From NCBI GenBank assembly GCA_964604155.1, contig CAZRXY010000101.1, forward strand, positions 1-64,000: a DNA stretch of 64,000 bases, given 5' to 3'. Made by a program: the position numbers and the translations under genes. Below the pieces are notes generated by a model. That model was given only the letters and a program-made list of their open reading frames with translations. It searched no databases and was not told the origin of the DNA. The DNA comes from Stygibacter sp964604155. Lineage in GTDB: Bacteria > Cloacimonadota > Cloacimonadia > Cloacimonadales > TCS61. Position 1 is the stretch's first letter. Each line of letters starts with the position of its first letter. Shown piece by piece: positions 18,063-27,708 of the stretch.

Positions 18063-19119
18063 TTCAATGAAATTTTTGATTATTAGCCTAATAATCATGA
18101 TCAGCATATCAGGATGCAGCGCTCCTGAGCTCAAAGATGCAACGCGGGAAGCCTTGCCCCAGTATCTGGAAGAACTAAAGATCGAGCAAACAGAAGAAGA
18201 AACCCGTTATGCTACCCTGGTGGAACTGCAAAATCTTGAGCTCCCTACTTACACAATAGGCTCTGGTAATGAGTTTGATATAAAAGTATATGCTTATGGA
18301 GAGGAAGAACCAGAATATACTACCACAGATGCCATAGTGAAATCTGACGGTAAGATCAGTATTAATTACCTTGATCAAGATGTTTATGTTCTGGGTATGA
18401 CTATGGATGAAGCCAGGAATGAGATCAGAAGGCATATTACGGGTATTCTGGAACCCAAAGTCTCTATGAATCCCAAAAAATTGCAGAGCTCTTTTGTGAC
18501 TATTATGGGTCAGACGGAGCTGCCCGGAAACTACCAGATTAATGCCGGTATGCGGATACTTGATGCTTTAGCAGAAGCCAGAGGCTTCAGAACAGGGCTG
18601 GTGAAAGGTACAGACAAGGAACTGGCAGACCTTTCGGGAAGTTTTATTGTGCGAGATAACAAAGTGCTACCGGTTGATTTTCTGGAATTAGTGAGAAAAG
18701 GTAACCAATTGCACAATATTCCGCTTCAGGATGGAGACTATATATTTATTTCATCACTGGCGAATCAGGAGCTCTATATTCTGGGTGAAATCCTAAATCC
18801 AAATGCTTATCTGTATAAAGAAAATCTCACACTTATTCAATTGATCACTTTTGCCGGAGGTTTCACTAATAATGCTCATAAAAAGGCTTATTTGATCCGT
18901 GGTACTTTGTCTCACCCACGAGTTTTTATCATAGACACAAACGCAATCTTGAGAGGAAATGCTACTGATTTGATATTGAAACCCAATGATATTGTGTATA
19001 TCCCTCGTACTATGCTGGGAGATTGGAACCAGGTTATTTCTCAATTACTTCCCTCTCTTCAGGCTATCCAGTCAGGATTTGTTGTAAATACAATAATTAA
19101 TGATATGATGAACAAGTAA
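18025..19119 (+). CDS. Wza-like polysaccharide export lipoprotein
   Basis: A 364-residue outer-membrane export protein. A lipobox (SISGC, Cys31) makes it a lipoprotein. AGGAG at 18014-18018 supports the start at 18025, which overlaps the previous gene by 38 bases; an ATG at 18067 would give a tidier signal peptide but has no ribosome binding site. The poly-export domain starts near residue 75 (YTIGSGNEFDIKVYAYGE), then SLBB-type repeats (VTIMGQTELPGNYQINAGMR; ELYILGEILNPNAYLYKE). Members form the channel through which capsule or exopolysaccharide crosses the outer membrane. The order Wzz-Wza-Wzy is typical of Wzy-dependent systems. Confidence 0.92.
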   Translation: MIFKSHIFNQASNSMKFLIISLIIMISISGCSAPELKDATREALPQYLEELKIEQTEEETRYATLVELQNLELPTYTIGSGNEFDIKVYAYGEEEPEYTTTDAIVKSDGKISINYLDQDVYVLGMTMDEARNEIRRHITGILEPKVSMNPKKLQSSFVTIMGQTELPGNYQINAGMRILDALAEARGFRTGLVKGTDKELADLSGSFIVRDNKVLPVDFLELVRKGNQLHNIPLQDGDYIFISSLANQELYILGEILNPNAYLYKENLTLIQLITFAGGFTNNAHKKAYLIRGTLSHPRVFIIDTNAILRGNATDLILKPNDIVYIPRTMLGDWNQVISQLLPSLQAIQSGFVVNTIINDMMNK

Positions 19120-19142
19120 TTCGTTTATTGGTATGCCCGAGA

Positions 19143-20531
19143 ATGAAATATTTTATCTTCTTTCTTGCCCTGTTTATTGGCGTACCAATTGGCACGATAT
19201 TAGTCCGCTCAAACAAAAGAGCAGAAAAGTTAGTTTATTTTCTCTATCTGTTTCTCACTACAGAGGAGATAACGGTAAATTTTATTTCCCGAGAGTTCTA
19301 CCGTGGCACTTCAAGAGGATTCGAAGTAGGAATAGTTGATTTAATCGGGATCATATTATACAGTCTCATACTATTTCGGGCAAAAAAAAATCCGCCCCGC
19401 CATGTGCCTCCCGGAGCTCCTATCTATTTTATCCTTTTTGCCTTTTGTCTTATATCTATTACAAATTCTGCCCCAGGTTATGTGATCCATTCTTTTTTTG
19501 AAATATGGAAGATGGTGAGGATGTATATCTATTTCTGGGTTAATTATAATAATATAATCACCTATGCCCATTATGATTCTATCATATACAGCATAAGAGC
19601 GATAATCATTTATATCAGCTATCATGTGATCCGGCAAAAATATTTTTTTGGGATTTGGCAGGCCAGAGGACCTTTTCCTCACCAGAATTCTTTAGTGATG
19701 TATATGATTGTTTTTAATTCCATGGTACTTTCCTATATCTTGAATAAAAAAAAGAAAATCCAATTGTTCTGGTGGGTCATCACGTTCTCCCTCGGCAGCC
19801 TCTGTATCGTTTCCACCTTTTCCCGAGCAGGTATTGTCTGCTTTGTCCTTTCCTGCATGGTGATTGTGATGCTTTCTTTTGCCGGCGGGGTGAGTCCACG
19901 CAAAATCGGAGTTACTATTTTAATCATGTTCATAGGGTTACTGGGGGCAGTTCGATCAATGGATTCTATTGTTCTTCGTTTTGAAACAGCCCCTGAAGCG
20001 TCTTCCAATGTGAGAAAAATGCTCGCAGTGGCTGCGGTTAAAATGGCTAATGACAGAACTTTTGGTATTGGCTTGAATAATTTTGGCTTGAAAATCAATC
20101 CGCCTTATAATTACTCCAGTCATATTGAAGGAGTAACAGACGAGACCAGAGGCGGGCTGGTGGAGACCATATACTTGAGTTTTGCCGCCGAAACCGGCTG
20201 GCACAACATGGTGGTATATCTAATTCTCATTTTTTATTTCTTTTTTAAGAATATGAATAATTTTGTAAAACATCGAAGGTCAGACTATATTTGGGTGCCC
20301 ATCGGTCTGGCTGGAGGTCTTATGGGTATCTATCTGGAATCCGCCCTGGAATGGGTGTTGAAGCAGTCAAATAATTTCTATCAGCTTATGCTTTGCTTTG
20401 CAATTATCGCCAGTATGGACAGGATGTATAAAAATAAGCAGAGATTAAAATGGCTGCAGTGGAAAAAGAAATTAAAAGCTTTCAGGAAAATTGAAAGGGA
20501 GAAGGGCAAAATCACTGTCCACCACTATTAA
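19143..20531 (+). CDS. O-antigen ligase/Wzy-like polymerase
   Basis: A polytopic membrane protein of 462 residues from the ATG at 19143 (a TTG at 19128 would add five residues; neither has a strong ribosome binding site). About ten hydrophobic helices, with the Wzy_C/O-antigen ligase feature STFSRAGIVCFVLS in the middle and a large external loop after it (GIGLNNFGLKINPPYNYSSH). It likely polymerises or ligates the repeat units handled by the neighbouring Wzz- and Wza-like proteins. The tail is strongly basic. Confidence 0.8.
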   Translation: MKYFIFFLALFIGVPIGTILVRSNKRAEKLVYFLYLFLTTEEITVNFISREFYRGTSRGFEVGIVDLIGIILYSLILFRAKKNPPRHVPPGAPIYFILFAFCLISITNSAPGYVIHSFFEIWKMVRMYIYFWVNYNNIITYAHYDSIIYSIRAIIIYISYHVIRQKYFFGIWQARGPFPHQNSLVMYMIVFNSMVLSYILNKKKKIQLFWWVITFSLGSLCIVSTFSRAGIVCFVLSCMVIVMLSFAGGVSPRKIGVTILIMFIGLLGAVRSMDSIVLRFETAPEASSNVRKMLAVAAVKMANDRTFGIGLNNFGLKINPPYNYSSHIEGVTDETRGGLVETIYLSFAAETGWHNMVVYLILIFYFFFKNMNNFVKHRRSDYIWVPIGLAGGLMGIYLESALEWVLKQSNNFYQLMLCFAIIASMDRMYKNKQRLKWLQWKKKLKAFRKIEREKGKITVHHY

Positions 20532-20533
20532 TT

Positions 20534-21715
20534 ATGAAAAACAGATTTTTTAAACTAATTGCAGAGAATCCACTCTGTTTATTTGAGATTGTGTTTTATA
20601 ATCTCAAAACACTTCTTCTAAAACTCTCCGGTAAAAAAACTATAGTCTATAATATTCAAATGGATTATTTTTATAATACCTTTGAATCTATCTATATGGA
20701 ATTATTAAAGGATAAGAGAATAGTTGTTTTTTTTTCCTATTATGAAGGATTGCAAAAACTGTATAACTATTTAATAACGATCATACCCCCCAAAAGACTT
20801 GTCTCAAGCAAAATATCGCCCTTTGTGTATTTTGATATGTTCATAACTGCAGAAATAAATGGACCCGATTTCCCAGTTTCATTTTTCCCAACCCACAAAA
20901 TCCAACTATATCATGGCATAGGAGTGGCACCGCTCCATAAAAAAAGCAGCGTACTCTCCAATTTTAATACTCATTTTGCCCTCGGAAAGCAACTTGTAGA
21001 ATTTATTGAAACTTTGCCAAACAAAAAAAAAGGTCAAAATGAATATGATGAGGTCGGCTTTCCAAAACTTGATGCTATATGTAATCCTGACCCTGTGGCT
21101 GAAAGAAAACTAAAAAATTTGTACAATATCACAAACCAGTTCGTCATAATTTATGCCCCGCATTGGAACCCAAATGGTTCGCTGCATGTTCTTTCTCTTG
21201 ATATGATAGCTAATCTCACTGAATTGGAAAATGTGATCATCCTGATTAAAGTCCATAATTTTCTCTATACGCGTTTTAAAGAAGAAAGATGGCAGGAAAA
21301 GCTTGAGCAATTCGCTAATGTTTATGAAAACGTGTTTTATGTTACCAGACCAAACACACAGGAGATATTTCCACTGGGTGATTTATTGATCACAGATGCT
21401 TTAACTACCGCCGGCTTTGAATTTTCATTAACACTGAAACCGGTTTTTGCTTTCAGCAGCCCGGGATGGTTCAAAGAAAACCCGCATTGTGCTGTGGAAA
21501 GAGAGATTGTGAATACATCAATTTGTTTCTCAAACGCCGATGAAGTCTATGAATATACCAGACAGCTTGTGGCAGGAGAACCCGAAATGATAGATAAGAT
21601 CAAAGTACAAAAGAAGAAGCAAAAAGAATTGATAGAAAAATTCCTTTTTAATCCAGGCACAGCTACGCAGGCGGCTGTTAAAGTAATTTACAGGGAGCTT
21701 AATCTTGAAAAATAG
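20534..21715 (+). CDS. TagF/TagB-like CDP-glycerol glycerophosphotransferase family protein (copy 1)
   Basis: A 393-residue cytoplasmic or membrane-associated glycosyltransferase-like enzyme. Family blocks are YHGIGV (126-131), YAPHWNPNGSL (207-217) and PNTQEIFPLGDLLITDALTT (from 273). The family transfers polyol-phosphates from CDP-polyol to build teichoic-acid-like or capsule polymers, also in some Gram-negative capsules. A near-identical layout is found in the next gene, so the two arose by tandem duplication. It follows the Wzy-like gene by two bases. The donor (CDP-glycerol, CDP-ribitol or other) cannot be told. Confidence 0.85.
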   Translation: MKNRFFKLIAENPLCLFEIVFYNLKTLLLKLSGKKTIVYNIQMDYFYNTFESIYMELLKDKRIVVFFSYYEGLQKLYNYLITIIPPKRLVSSKISPFVYFDMFITAEINGPDFPVSFFPTHKIQLYHGIGVAPLHKKSSVLSNFNTHFALGKQLVEFIETLPNKKKGQNEYDEVGFPKLDAICNPDPVAERKLKNLYNITNQFVIIYAPHWNPNGSLHVLSLDMIANLTELENVIILIKVHNFLYTRFKEERWQEKLEQFANVYENVFYVTRPNTQEIFPLGDLLITDALTTAGFEFSLTLKPVFAFSSPGWFKENPHCAVEREIVNTSICFSNADEVYEYTRQLVAGEPEMIDKIKVQKKKQKELIEKFLFNPGTATQAAVKVIYRELNLEK

Positions 21716-22892
21716 ATTTATCAGATATATTATATCCCGGCCATCAAATTGCTTTGAGATTATATTCTGGAATTGCAAAATTATCCTATTGAAGTTACAA
21801 AGAAAAAAGATTATAGTCTTCAATATCCAGACTGATTATTTCTATAATATCTTTGAACCCGTATATCTGGCTCTATTACAAAATCCAAAAATCCAGGTAT
21901 TCTTTGCAGTCCTGGATAGAGATATATCCCTGAAAAAATTCCTGCGGGATTTTTTGCCCCCAAACCGAATTATTCCAAGTACTCTTTCCCCTTTCATATG
22001 TTTTGATCTTTTTATCACTGCAGATATCAATGGTCCCGATTTGCCTTCGTCCATATTCCATACTCCCAAGATTCAGATGTATCATGGAGTTGGCGTTTAT
22101 CCTCTTTACCACAAAAAGAAAATCCTCTCTCATTTCAATATCCATTTCGCAATAGGTCCACAATTTGTGGAATTTGTCAAAACTCTGCCACATAATAAAA
22201 AAAATCAAAATAATTGCGAACTGATTGGCTATCCAAAACTGGATGCCCTTTTTGAACCCAGTGATGAGCACACTAAAAAACTCAGGAAATTGTATGATAT
22301 TGGTAATAATTTCGTGATTCTTTACACCCCGCATTGGAATCCTTATGGTTCTCTACATCTGCTTAAACTTGATATGTTAGAGGAACTGGCAAAATTAGAA
22401 AATGTGAAAATCCTTATCAAAGTCCATCATTTTCTCTTTACAAAGTACGAAGATGAAAAATGGGAAACCAAGCTGCAGGATATTGCCGCAAAACACGAGA
22501 ACGTCATCTATGTTACCAGGCCAAACACCCAGGAGATATTTCCGCTGGGAGACATGCTGATCACTGATACCGGCACTACCGCAGCTTTTGAATTTTCCGT
22601 CACAAAAAAACCGGTCTTTGTGTTTTATAACCAGGAATGGTTTGAGAATAACCAAAATACAGAAGTGGAAAGAACCATCACCCAAACTGCCATAAATTTC
22701 ACTACAACAGATGAAATCCTCGATTATGTGATAAAACTTATGAATAATGACAGTGAATTCGGTAAAGAAATCTCTCTTCAGAAGGAAAAACAGGAGCAGA
22801 TGATAAAAAAATTTCTCTATAATCCAGGATGTGCTACGATTGCTGCTCTCGATGTCATAAAAAAAATACTCAGGATTTATGATGGAAGATAA
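21705..22892 (+). CDS. TagF/TagB-like CDP-glycerol glycerophosphotransferase family protein (copy 2)
   Basis: A 395-residue paralogue of the preceding gene with the same blocks: YHGVGV, YTPHWNPYGSLHLL and PNTQEIFPLGDMLITDTGTT. The start is TTG at 21705, within the end of copy 1 (11-base overlap), with AGGGAG upstream. Differences lie mainly in residues 60-90 and around 300-330, which may mean different acceptors, as in pairs where one enzyme primes and the other extends the polymer. It overlaps the flippase gene downstream, so the block is one translationally coupled unit. Confidence 0.85.
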   Translation: MKNRFIRYIISRPSNCFEIIFWNCKIILLKLQRKKIIVFNIQTDYFYNIFEPVYLALLQNPKIQVFFAVLDRDISLKKFLRDFLPPNRIIPSTLSPFICFDLFITADINGPDLPSSIFHTPKIQMYHGVGVYPLYHKKKILSHFNIHFAIGPQFVEFVKTLPHNKKNQNNCELIGYPKLDALFEPSDEHTKKLRKLYDIGNNFVILYTPHWNPYGSLHLLKLDMLEELAKLENVKILIKVHHFLFTKYEDEKWETKLQDIAAKHENVIYVTRPNTQEIFPLGDMLITDTGTTAAFEFSVTKKPVFVFYNQEWFENNQNTEVERTITQTAINFTTTDEILDYVIKLMNNDSEFGKEISLQKEKQEQMIKKFLYNPGCATIAALDVIKKILRIYDGR

Positions 22893-24444
22893 TATTAAAA
22901 AGCTCATTTTCTGGAATACTTCAGCAAATTATGCGCTAACTATCACGCGATTCTTCACTCAGATCATTCTTACCCGTATCCTCTTTCTCAATCTTGGCGA
23001 GCTTTCTTATGGCTTCTGGGCTCTTATCTGGTCTATCTTCGGATATAGCCTCCTGCTCGATTTCGGCTTTGGCACCTCTGTCCAAAAATACTCGGCTGAA
23101 GTGACTGTAACAAGTGATTATGAGAAATATAATCGTCAAGTATCCACCGTGATAACTTCCTATGCCATTATGTCCTTTGTTATTATCTCTGCCACGCTCA
23201 TCATGGCGCAATTTATTTCAAAATTGTTTATCTTCCCCGAAGGTACGGATATAGTTTATTATCAAAGGGTTTTTATCTTTTTTGGCATCGGTTCTGCTCT
23301 CACTTTCCCTACAGGCGCCTTCACGGAAATTCTGCGAGGCATTAATAGGATCTATCTTCGCAACCTGATTAGTTTTATCGTCCTCTGGCTTAATTTTGCC
23401 GGTATCCTTATCATTTTCCACTTCGGTTACGGGCTACTGGAACTGGCTATTTTTTCTGTCATTATCAATCTTATTAAAAACCTTTCCATGGCTGCCACCT
23501 GTTTTAAGTTTCTGCCTAAGTTAAGAATTCTGCCTAAATTCTTTCAGCTCGGGATGCTCAGAGAAGTCGTTAGCTTCAGTATATTTGCCTATCTGATTAT
23601 GTTTGCCAATATCATTATCTTCAAAACGGATCAGATCGTTCTCGGTGTAATGCTCGGTATCACAGCAGTTTCTATATATCAAGTCTCATCTCGTGCTGCT
23701 AACCTGCTGCTCCAATTCACTCACCAATTCCAGGAAACTCTCACCCCAGTTGCCGCTGCTCTGCATAAAGATGGCCAGCATGGCAGGCTGCGCCGCATCT
23801 TATTTAATTCAAACCGCATTATTGCCATCGCTTCCACACTCCTCTTCATAATTCTCACTGCTCTCATAAAACCCGTACTCCTTATCTGGCTCGATATAGA
23901 CCCCTCAAACCCAAAATTCGCTGATTCTTATAACGATATTATCCACATTGCCTATATTATGAATGTTTCTATCTATCTCTTACTGGTTTTCCGCAGCGGC
24001 TCTTCCAAGGTGCTGCTGATGACGGGCTCTCACAAATTCCTCTCCTATGTAGCCATCGCAGAGAGCATTATGAATATTGGATTTTCGGTTTTATTTATTA
24101 AATTGATCGGGGTGGTCGGTGTTGCCATTGGGACGCTTATCCCTAATGTTATCCTCGGACTATTTGTTATATTCCCCAAAGCTGCTCGTTATAGCCAGGT
24201 TTCCATTGCAAAAACAATCTTCAAAATCTATCTCCCGCTTGCTTTAGTATGCCTGCCTCCGCTTATATTTGTAAGCTATATTAATTTCAAAATTCCACTT
24301 TTAGAATGGCACTTCTTTACCCTGGTCTGGGTTTCAGCTCTCATCACGCTGCTATATCTTATCTCTGCCTGGTTCCTCATGCTTTCTGCCGGAGAACGGG
24401 ATAAAACTATTCAATTCATCCGTAAATTTCTTCCCGCCAGATGA
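22879..24444 (+). CDS. Wzx-like polysaccharide flippase (MOP superfamily)
   Basis: A 521-residue integral membrane protein with about 12-14 hydrophobic helices, of the polysaccharide biosynthesis/oligosaccharide flippase type. It starts MMEDNIKKLIFWNTSANYAL and carries the family features LDFGFGTSVQKYSAE and IIFKTDQIVLGVMLG. It should move undecaprenyl-linked repeat units to the periplasm for the Wzy-like polymerase. It overlaps the TagF-like gene upstream by 14 bases and the HAD gene downstream by 4. Confidence 0.88.
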   Translation: MMEDNIKKLIFWNTSANYALTITRFFTQIILTRILFLNLGELSYGFWALIWSIFGYSLLLDFGFGTSVQKYSAEVTVTSDYEKYNRQVSTVITSYAIMSFVIISATLIMAQFISKLFIFPEGTDIVYYQRVFIFFGIGSALTFPTGAFTEILRGINRIYLRNLISFIVLWLNFAGILIIFHFGYGLLELAIFSVIINLIKNLSMAATCFKFLPKLRILPKFFQLGMLREVVSFSIFAYLIMFANIIIFKTDQIVLGVMLGITAVSIYQVSSRAANLLLQFTHQFQETLTPVAAALHKDGQHGRLRRILFNSNRIIAIASTLLFIILTALIKPVLLIWLDIDPSNPKFADSYNDIIHIAYIMNVSIYLLLVFRSGSSKVLLMTGSHKFLSYVAIAESIMNIGFSVLFIKLIGVVGVAIGTLIPNVILGLFVIFPKAARYSQVSIAKTIFKIYLPLALVCLPPLIFVSYINFKIPLLEWHFFTLVWVSALITLLYLISAWFLMLSAGERDKTIQFIRKFLPAR

Positions 24445-25022
24445 TGCAGGCAGCAATATTTCTTGACCGTGATGGTGTGATCAATCCCGATCCGGGTTAC
24501 ATTAATAATCCTGCTGCTCTAAACCTGTACCCCTTCACTGCCCAGGCTGTAAGAAATTTTAATTGCCTTGGCTATAAAGTTATAGTGGTTACAAATCAAA
24601 GCGGCATTGCCAGAGGTCTGGTCACAATAGATCAGATGAACGCTATTCACCAGAAACTTATTGATGATCTGGCTGCCCAAAAGGCGATCATTGATAAAAT
24701 ATATTTTTCTCCTTACCACATTGATGGATATGTGCCGCCCTATAATATCAATCACGAAGACCGCAAACCCGATATCGGCATGTTCAAAAAAGCCTGCCGG
24801 GATTTTGCTCTTGACCCCTCAACCTCATTTATGATTGGTGACCGCAGGTCTGATATGATCTTTGCCCACATGGCAAATCTTACCAGTATCCTGGTTTTGA
24901 CGGGAGATGGGAAAAAAGACCTTCTTAGTGAAGGATTGCTTGATTCGGAATTTGCCCCGGATTATGCCGCGCAAGACCTGCTGGCAGCAAGCTTCCTCAT
25001 TAAAATGCTGGTTAAGGATTGA
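24441..25022 (+). CDS. HAD phosphatase, GmhB-like, without the zinc-binding cysteines
   Basis: A 193-residue cytosolic HAD-superfamily phosphatase. The nucleophile motif DRDGV lies at residues 9-13, with TNQSGIARG, DRKPDIGM and MIGDRRSDM as the other motifs. This is the GmhB/histidinol-phosphatase group; GmhB removes the 7-phosphate of heptose bisphosphate in heptose synthesis. The usual zinc-loop ligands (CPHH and CxC before RKP) read SPYH and HED here, so zinc binding looks lost. The substrate may be another sugar phosphate. It overlaps the flippase gene, so a role in the polysaccharide pathway is likely. Confidence 0.8.
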   Translation: MMQAAIFLDRDGVINPDPGYINNPAALNLYPFTAQAVRNFNCLGYKVIVVTNQSGIARGLVTIDQMNAIHQKLIDDLAAQKAIIDKIYFSPYHIDGYVPPYNINHEDRKPDIGMFKKACRDFALDPSTSFMIGDRRSDMIFAHMANLTSILVLTGDGKKDLLSEGLLDSEFAPDYAAQDLLAASFLIKMLVKD

Positions 25023-25023
25023 T

Positions 25024-25920
25024 ATGAAAAATAGAATTTGGCTGGTGATGGTCTTTTTCAGTATTATCGCAGGCTGCGGTAGAAACAGCATTCTGGATAA
25101 TCATGATGATGAACCGAATATCAACGAGCTTAGTTTTGGTACAGATGAAACTCTGGAAATCGTTACCTGGAATATCCAGAATTTCCCTAAAGCCGGTAAC
25201 GAAACAGTTACTCTTGTAGTGGATTTTATTGAGCAGCTTGATGCAGATATCATCTGCCTGCAGGAAATTGAAGATAATGCCAAATTTATCTTGCTGAACA
25301 ACGAACTACCCGGGTGGGACGGCTTTAGAACAGATAGTGCTGCCTATAGCATCAATCTCGCTTTGCTATATAAAAACACCTCCGATTTTCAGCTTCTATC
25401 TATCCGCGAGCTTTTCACAGATGACTGGTACGCTTTTCCAAGACCACCACTGCAAATCGAATTTCTCTGGAATAATGAGATATTTTTTGTTATAAATAAT
25501 CACCTGAAAGCAAGTGGTGGTGAAGAAAATGAAGAACGCAGAAGACTCGCCTGCCTCGCTTTGGCAGATTATGTGATCTCCACCTTACCGCAAAACAACG
25601 TGATCATAGCGGGAGACCTTAATGATCTGATCATTGATCCTCCGGCAAATAATGTATTTCAAGTATTCTTGCAGCAACCGGATGATTTCCTCTTTGCCGA
25701 TTATGATATTGCCTATGGACCGCCTGATCAGTGGTCATGGAATAATGGCGCTTCTCATCTTGACCATATTATAATCAGTAACGAATTATTCTCAGAATTC
25801 TCAAATCCCGGCTCTCTGATAAAAACTATCAGAATAGATGAATTTATGCCCGGGGGCTGGAATGATTATGATGAATTGATCTCAGACCACCGTCCCGTTG
25901 CACTGAGGCTCGAATTCTAA
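25024..25920 (+). CDS. Endonuclease/exonuclease/phosphatase family lipoprotein
   Basis: A 298-residue lipoprotein with a lipobox IIAGC (Cys18). I chose the ATG at 25024, two bases after the previous stop, since it gives a clean signal peptide; the frame is open further upstream. The EEP fold is shown by VTWNIQNFP (Asn50), CLQEIED (Glu81), a GDLNDL motif and a C-terminal SDHRPV. Such enzymes are metal-dependent phosphodiesterases or nucleases. Being surface- or periplasm-anchored it may act on nucleic acid or on phosphodiester links; the target is not evident. Confidence 0.82.
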   Translation: MKNRIWLVMVFFSIIAGCGRNSILDNHDDEPNINELSFGTDETLEIVTWNIQNFPKAGNETVTLVVDFIEQLDADIICLQEIEDNAKFILLNNELPGWDGFRTDSAAYSINLALLYKNTSDFQLLSIRELFTDDWYAFPRPPLQIEFLWNNEIFFVINNHLKASGGEENEERRRLACLALADYVISTLPQNNVIIAGDLNDLIIDPPANNVFQVFLQQPDDFLFADYDIAYGPPDQWSWNNGASHLDHIIISNELFSEFSNPGSLIKTIRIDEFMPGGWNDYDELISDHRPVALRLEF

Positions 25921-26333
25921 TGCTGTCCCGGATATATAAATTAATTTTCTGTTCTATTCATCTGCCTCAAAATATCTTAATCAGTCTTTTCTTTATGCTC
26001 ACTATCCTGAATATTCTCGATGCCGTTTCCACCTGGAAAGTCGTAAAGATTGGCAATAATAAAAATGAGAAAAATCCCCTCGCCAGAATGCTTTTTAACC
26101 TCATTGGTCCAATCCCTGCGATGATTATACTCAAAGGAATTGCCATTCTCATTATTGCCTATATTATGCTCAATTTCAAAAAATTTAAACCGGAAGTAGA
26201 TACATTCATGATTATCCTCAATCTTATCTATCTCTGGATTGTTATCCACAATTTTCATGTGCTAAAACGAATGAACTGCTATCTAAGGTCGGATTATAAT
26301 GGAAAATATCAGAAAAGATCATATTCTGGCTGA
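25920..26333 (+). CDS. Small membrane protein, DUF5658-like
   Basis: A 137-residue membrane protein with about three hydrophobic helices. The stretch ILDAVSTWKV followed by EKNPLARML resembles the DUF5658 family, of unknown function. Its ATG shares one base with the stop of the lipoprotein gene upstream, and its 3' end overlaps the MATE gene by 35 bases, so the three are translated together. Confidence 0.6.
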   Translation: MLSRIYKLIFCSIHLPQNILISLFFMLTILNILDAVSTWKVVKIGNNKNEKNPLARMLFNLIGPIPAMIILKGIAILIIAYIMLNFKKFKPEVDTFMIILNLIYLWIVIHNFHVLKRMNCYLRSDYNGKYQKRSYSG

Positions 26334-27654
26334 CGATAATATCGGCAGACTTCACTGGAAATTAGCTGTTCCAGCTATGGTGGGTATGTTCGTGATGGCA
26401 CTATATAACCTGGTGGACACAATCTTTGTCGGCAGGTTTGTAGGCACAAATGCAATAGCAGGACTTTCGGTATCTTTCCCTATGCAGATGATCGTGATGG
26501 GTTTTGGTATTATGAATGGTATTGGTGCTTCTGCACTGATATCTATCAGTTTAGGCGAGGGTAATCGTGATAAAGCCAATAAGATTTTCCATAATGCCCT
26601 GCTTCTAACCGTGATATATGGATTAGCTTTTACTATTGGCATCCAGGTATTCTTAGACAAAATTATTGTACTGTTTGGTGCCAGCCCGGATGTGCTGCCG
26701 CTTGCCCGTGATTATCTGCGGATCATCATGCTGGGATCTACCTTCCAGATTGCTGCCATGACAGGTAATAATATCATTCGTTCCGAGGGGCAGGCAAAAA
26801 TTGCCATGATCTCAATGGCTGGCGGGGCAGGGCTTAATATTATTCTGGACGCAATCTTTATTATTATACTAAAAATGGGCGTGCCGGGAGTAGCGTTGGG
26901 AACGGTTATCGCCCAGATTTTTCAAACCGTATATCAGTACTTATATTTTAAGAGTCCCAAAAGCTCATTATTATACAAATTGCAAATAAATGAATTTAAT
27001 TTTAGCATAGTAAAAAAAATCAGTAGAATAGGTATTGCCTCATTTTTCCGCAATATCTCCGGTTCGTTGATGATGATAATTTTCAATAATGTGCTGCGTT
27101 TTCACGGTGGTGGACTGGCTCTTGCTGCGGCAGGCGTTATTTTCCGCTTTCTGCATTTCACCTTTATGCCCGTTGTAGGTATTTCTCAGGGAATGCAGCC
27201 TATAGTAGGTTTCAATTTTGGTGCCAGGAAACCTCACAAGGTTATGCAGGCTCTCAAAATAGCGTCTATACGTGCTTCAATGATCTCGATCGCTTCATTT
27301 ATCTTCGTGATGCTCTTTCCCCGCTTGATTGTGAGCATTTTCACTACAGATGAGGAATTAATAGAGATGGCATCCAAAGCCATTCGCCTGATGTTTGCCG
27401 GCACTTTTGTGATTGGCTTTCAGGTTGTGGGAGCCACTTTTTTCCAGGCTGTTAATAAGGCTTTGCCCTCATTTATTTTATCTATCAGCAGGCAATTGCT
27501 TTTTTTAATCCCCCTGCTCCTGATACTGCCTCATTATTTTGGGCTCTATGGTGCCTGGATATCTCATCCCGTCTCGGATTATCTCTCCGTGATCATCACC
27601 TCATTATTCCTCTGGAAAGAGGTAAAAAGTTTCAGGGCAGAATCAGCGAACTAA
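26299..27654 (+). CDS. MATE family efflux transporter
   Basis: A 451-residue inner-membrane exporter with about 12 helices in two six-helix halves. The N-terminal half has LVDTIFVGRFVGTNAIAGLS, and the second half GISQGMQPIVGFNFGARKP, both hallmark stretches of MATE proteins. Members expel drugs or metabolites in exchange for sodium ions or protons. Substrate unknown. It overlaps the DUF5658-like gene and precedes the alpha-mannosidase by 54 bases. Confidence 0.9.
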   Translation: MENIRKDHILADDNIGRLHWKLAVPAMVGMFVMALYNLVDTIFVGRFVGTNAIAGLSVSFPMQMIVMGFGIMNGIGASALISISLGEGNRDKANKIFHNALLLTVIYGLAFTIGIQVFLDKIIVLFGASPDVLPLARDYLRIIMLGSTFQIAAMTGNNIIRSEGQAKIAMISMAGGAGLNIILDAIFIIILKMGVPGVALGTVIAQIFQTVYQYLYFKSPKSSLLYKLQINEFNFSIVKKISRIGIASFFRNISGSLMMIIFNNVLRFHGGGLALAAAGVIFRFLHFTFMPVVGISQGMQPIVGFNFGARKPHKVMQALKIASIRASMISIASFIFVMLFPRLIVSIFTTDEELIEMASKAIRLMFAGTFVIGFQVVGATFFQAVNKALPSFILSISRQLLFLIPLLLILPHYFGLYGAWISHPVSDYLSVIITSLFLWKEVKSFRAESAN

Positions 27655-27708
27655 TGTTTTGCAAATTTTTGTGGCAATATTAAATTTTTAGTATATTGGA
27701 GGATATAG

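Noticed and set aside
22395..22907. 170-codon open frame on the minus strand
   Set aside because: Antisense to the second TagF-like gene, which has clear family motifs; treated as a shadow.
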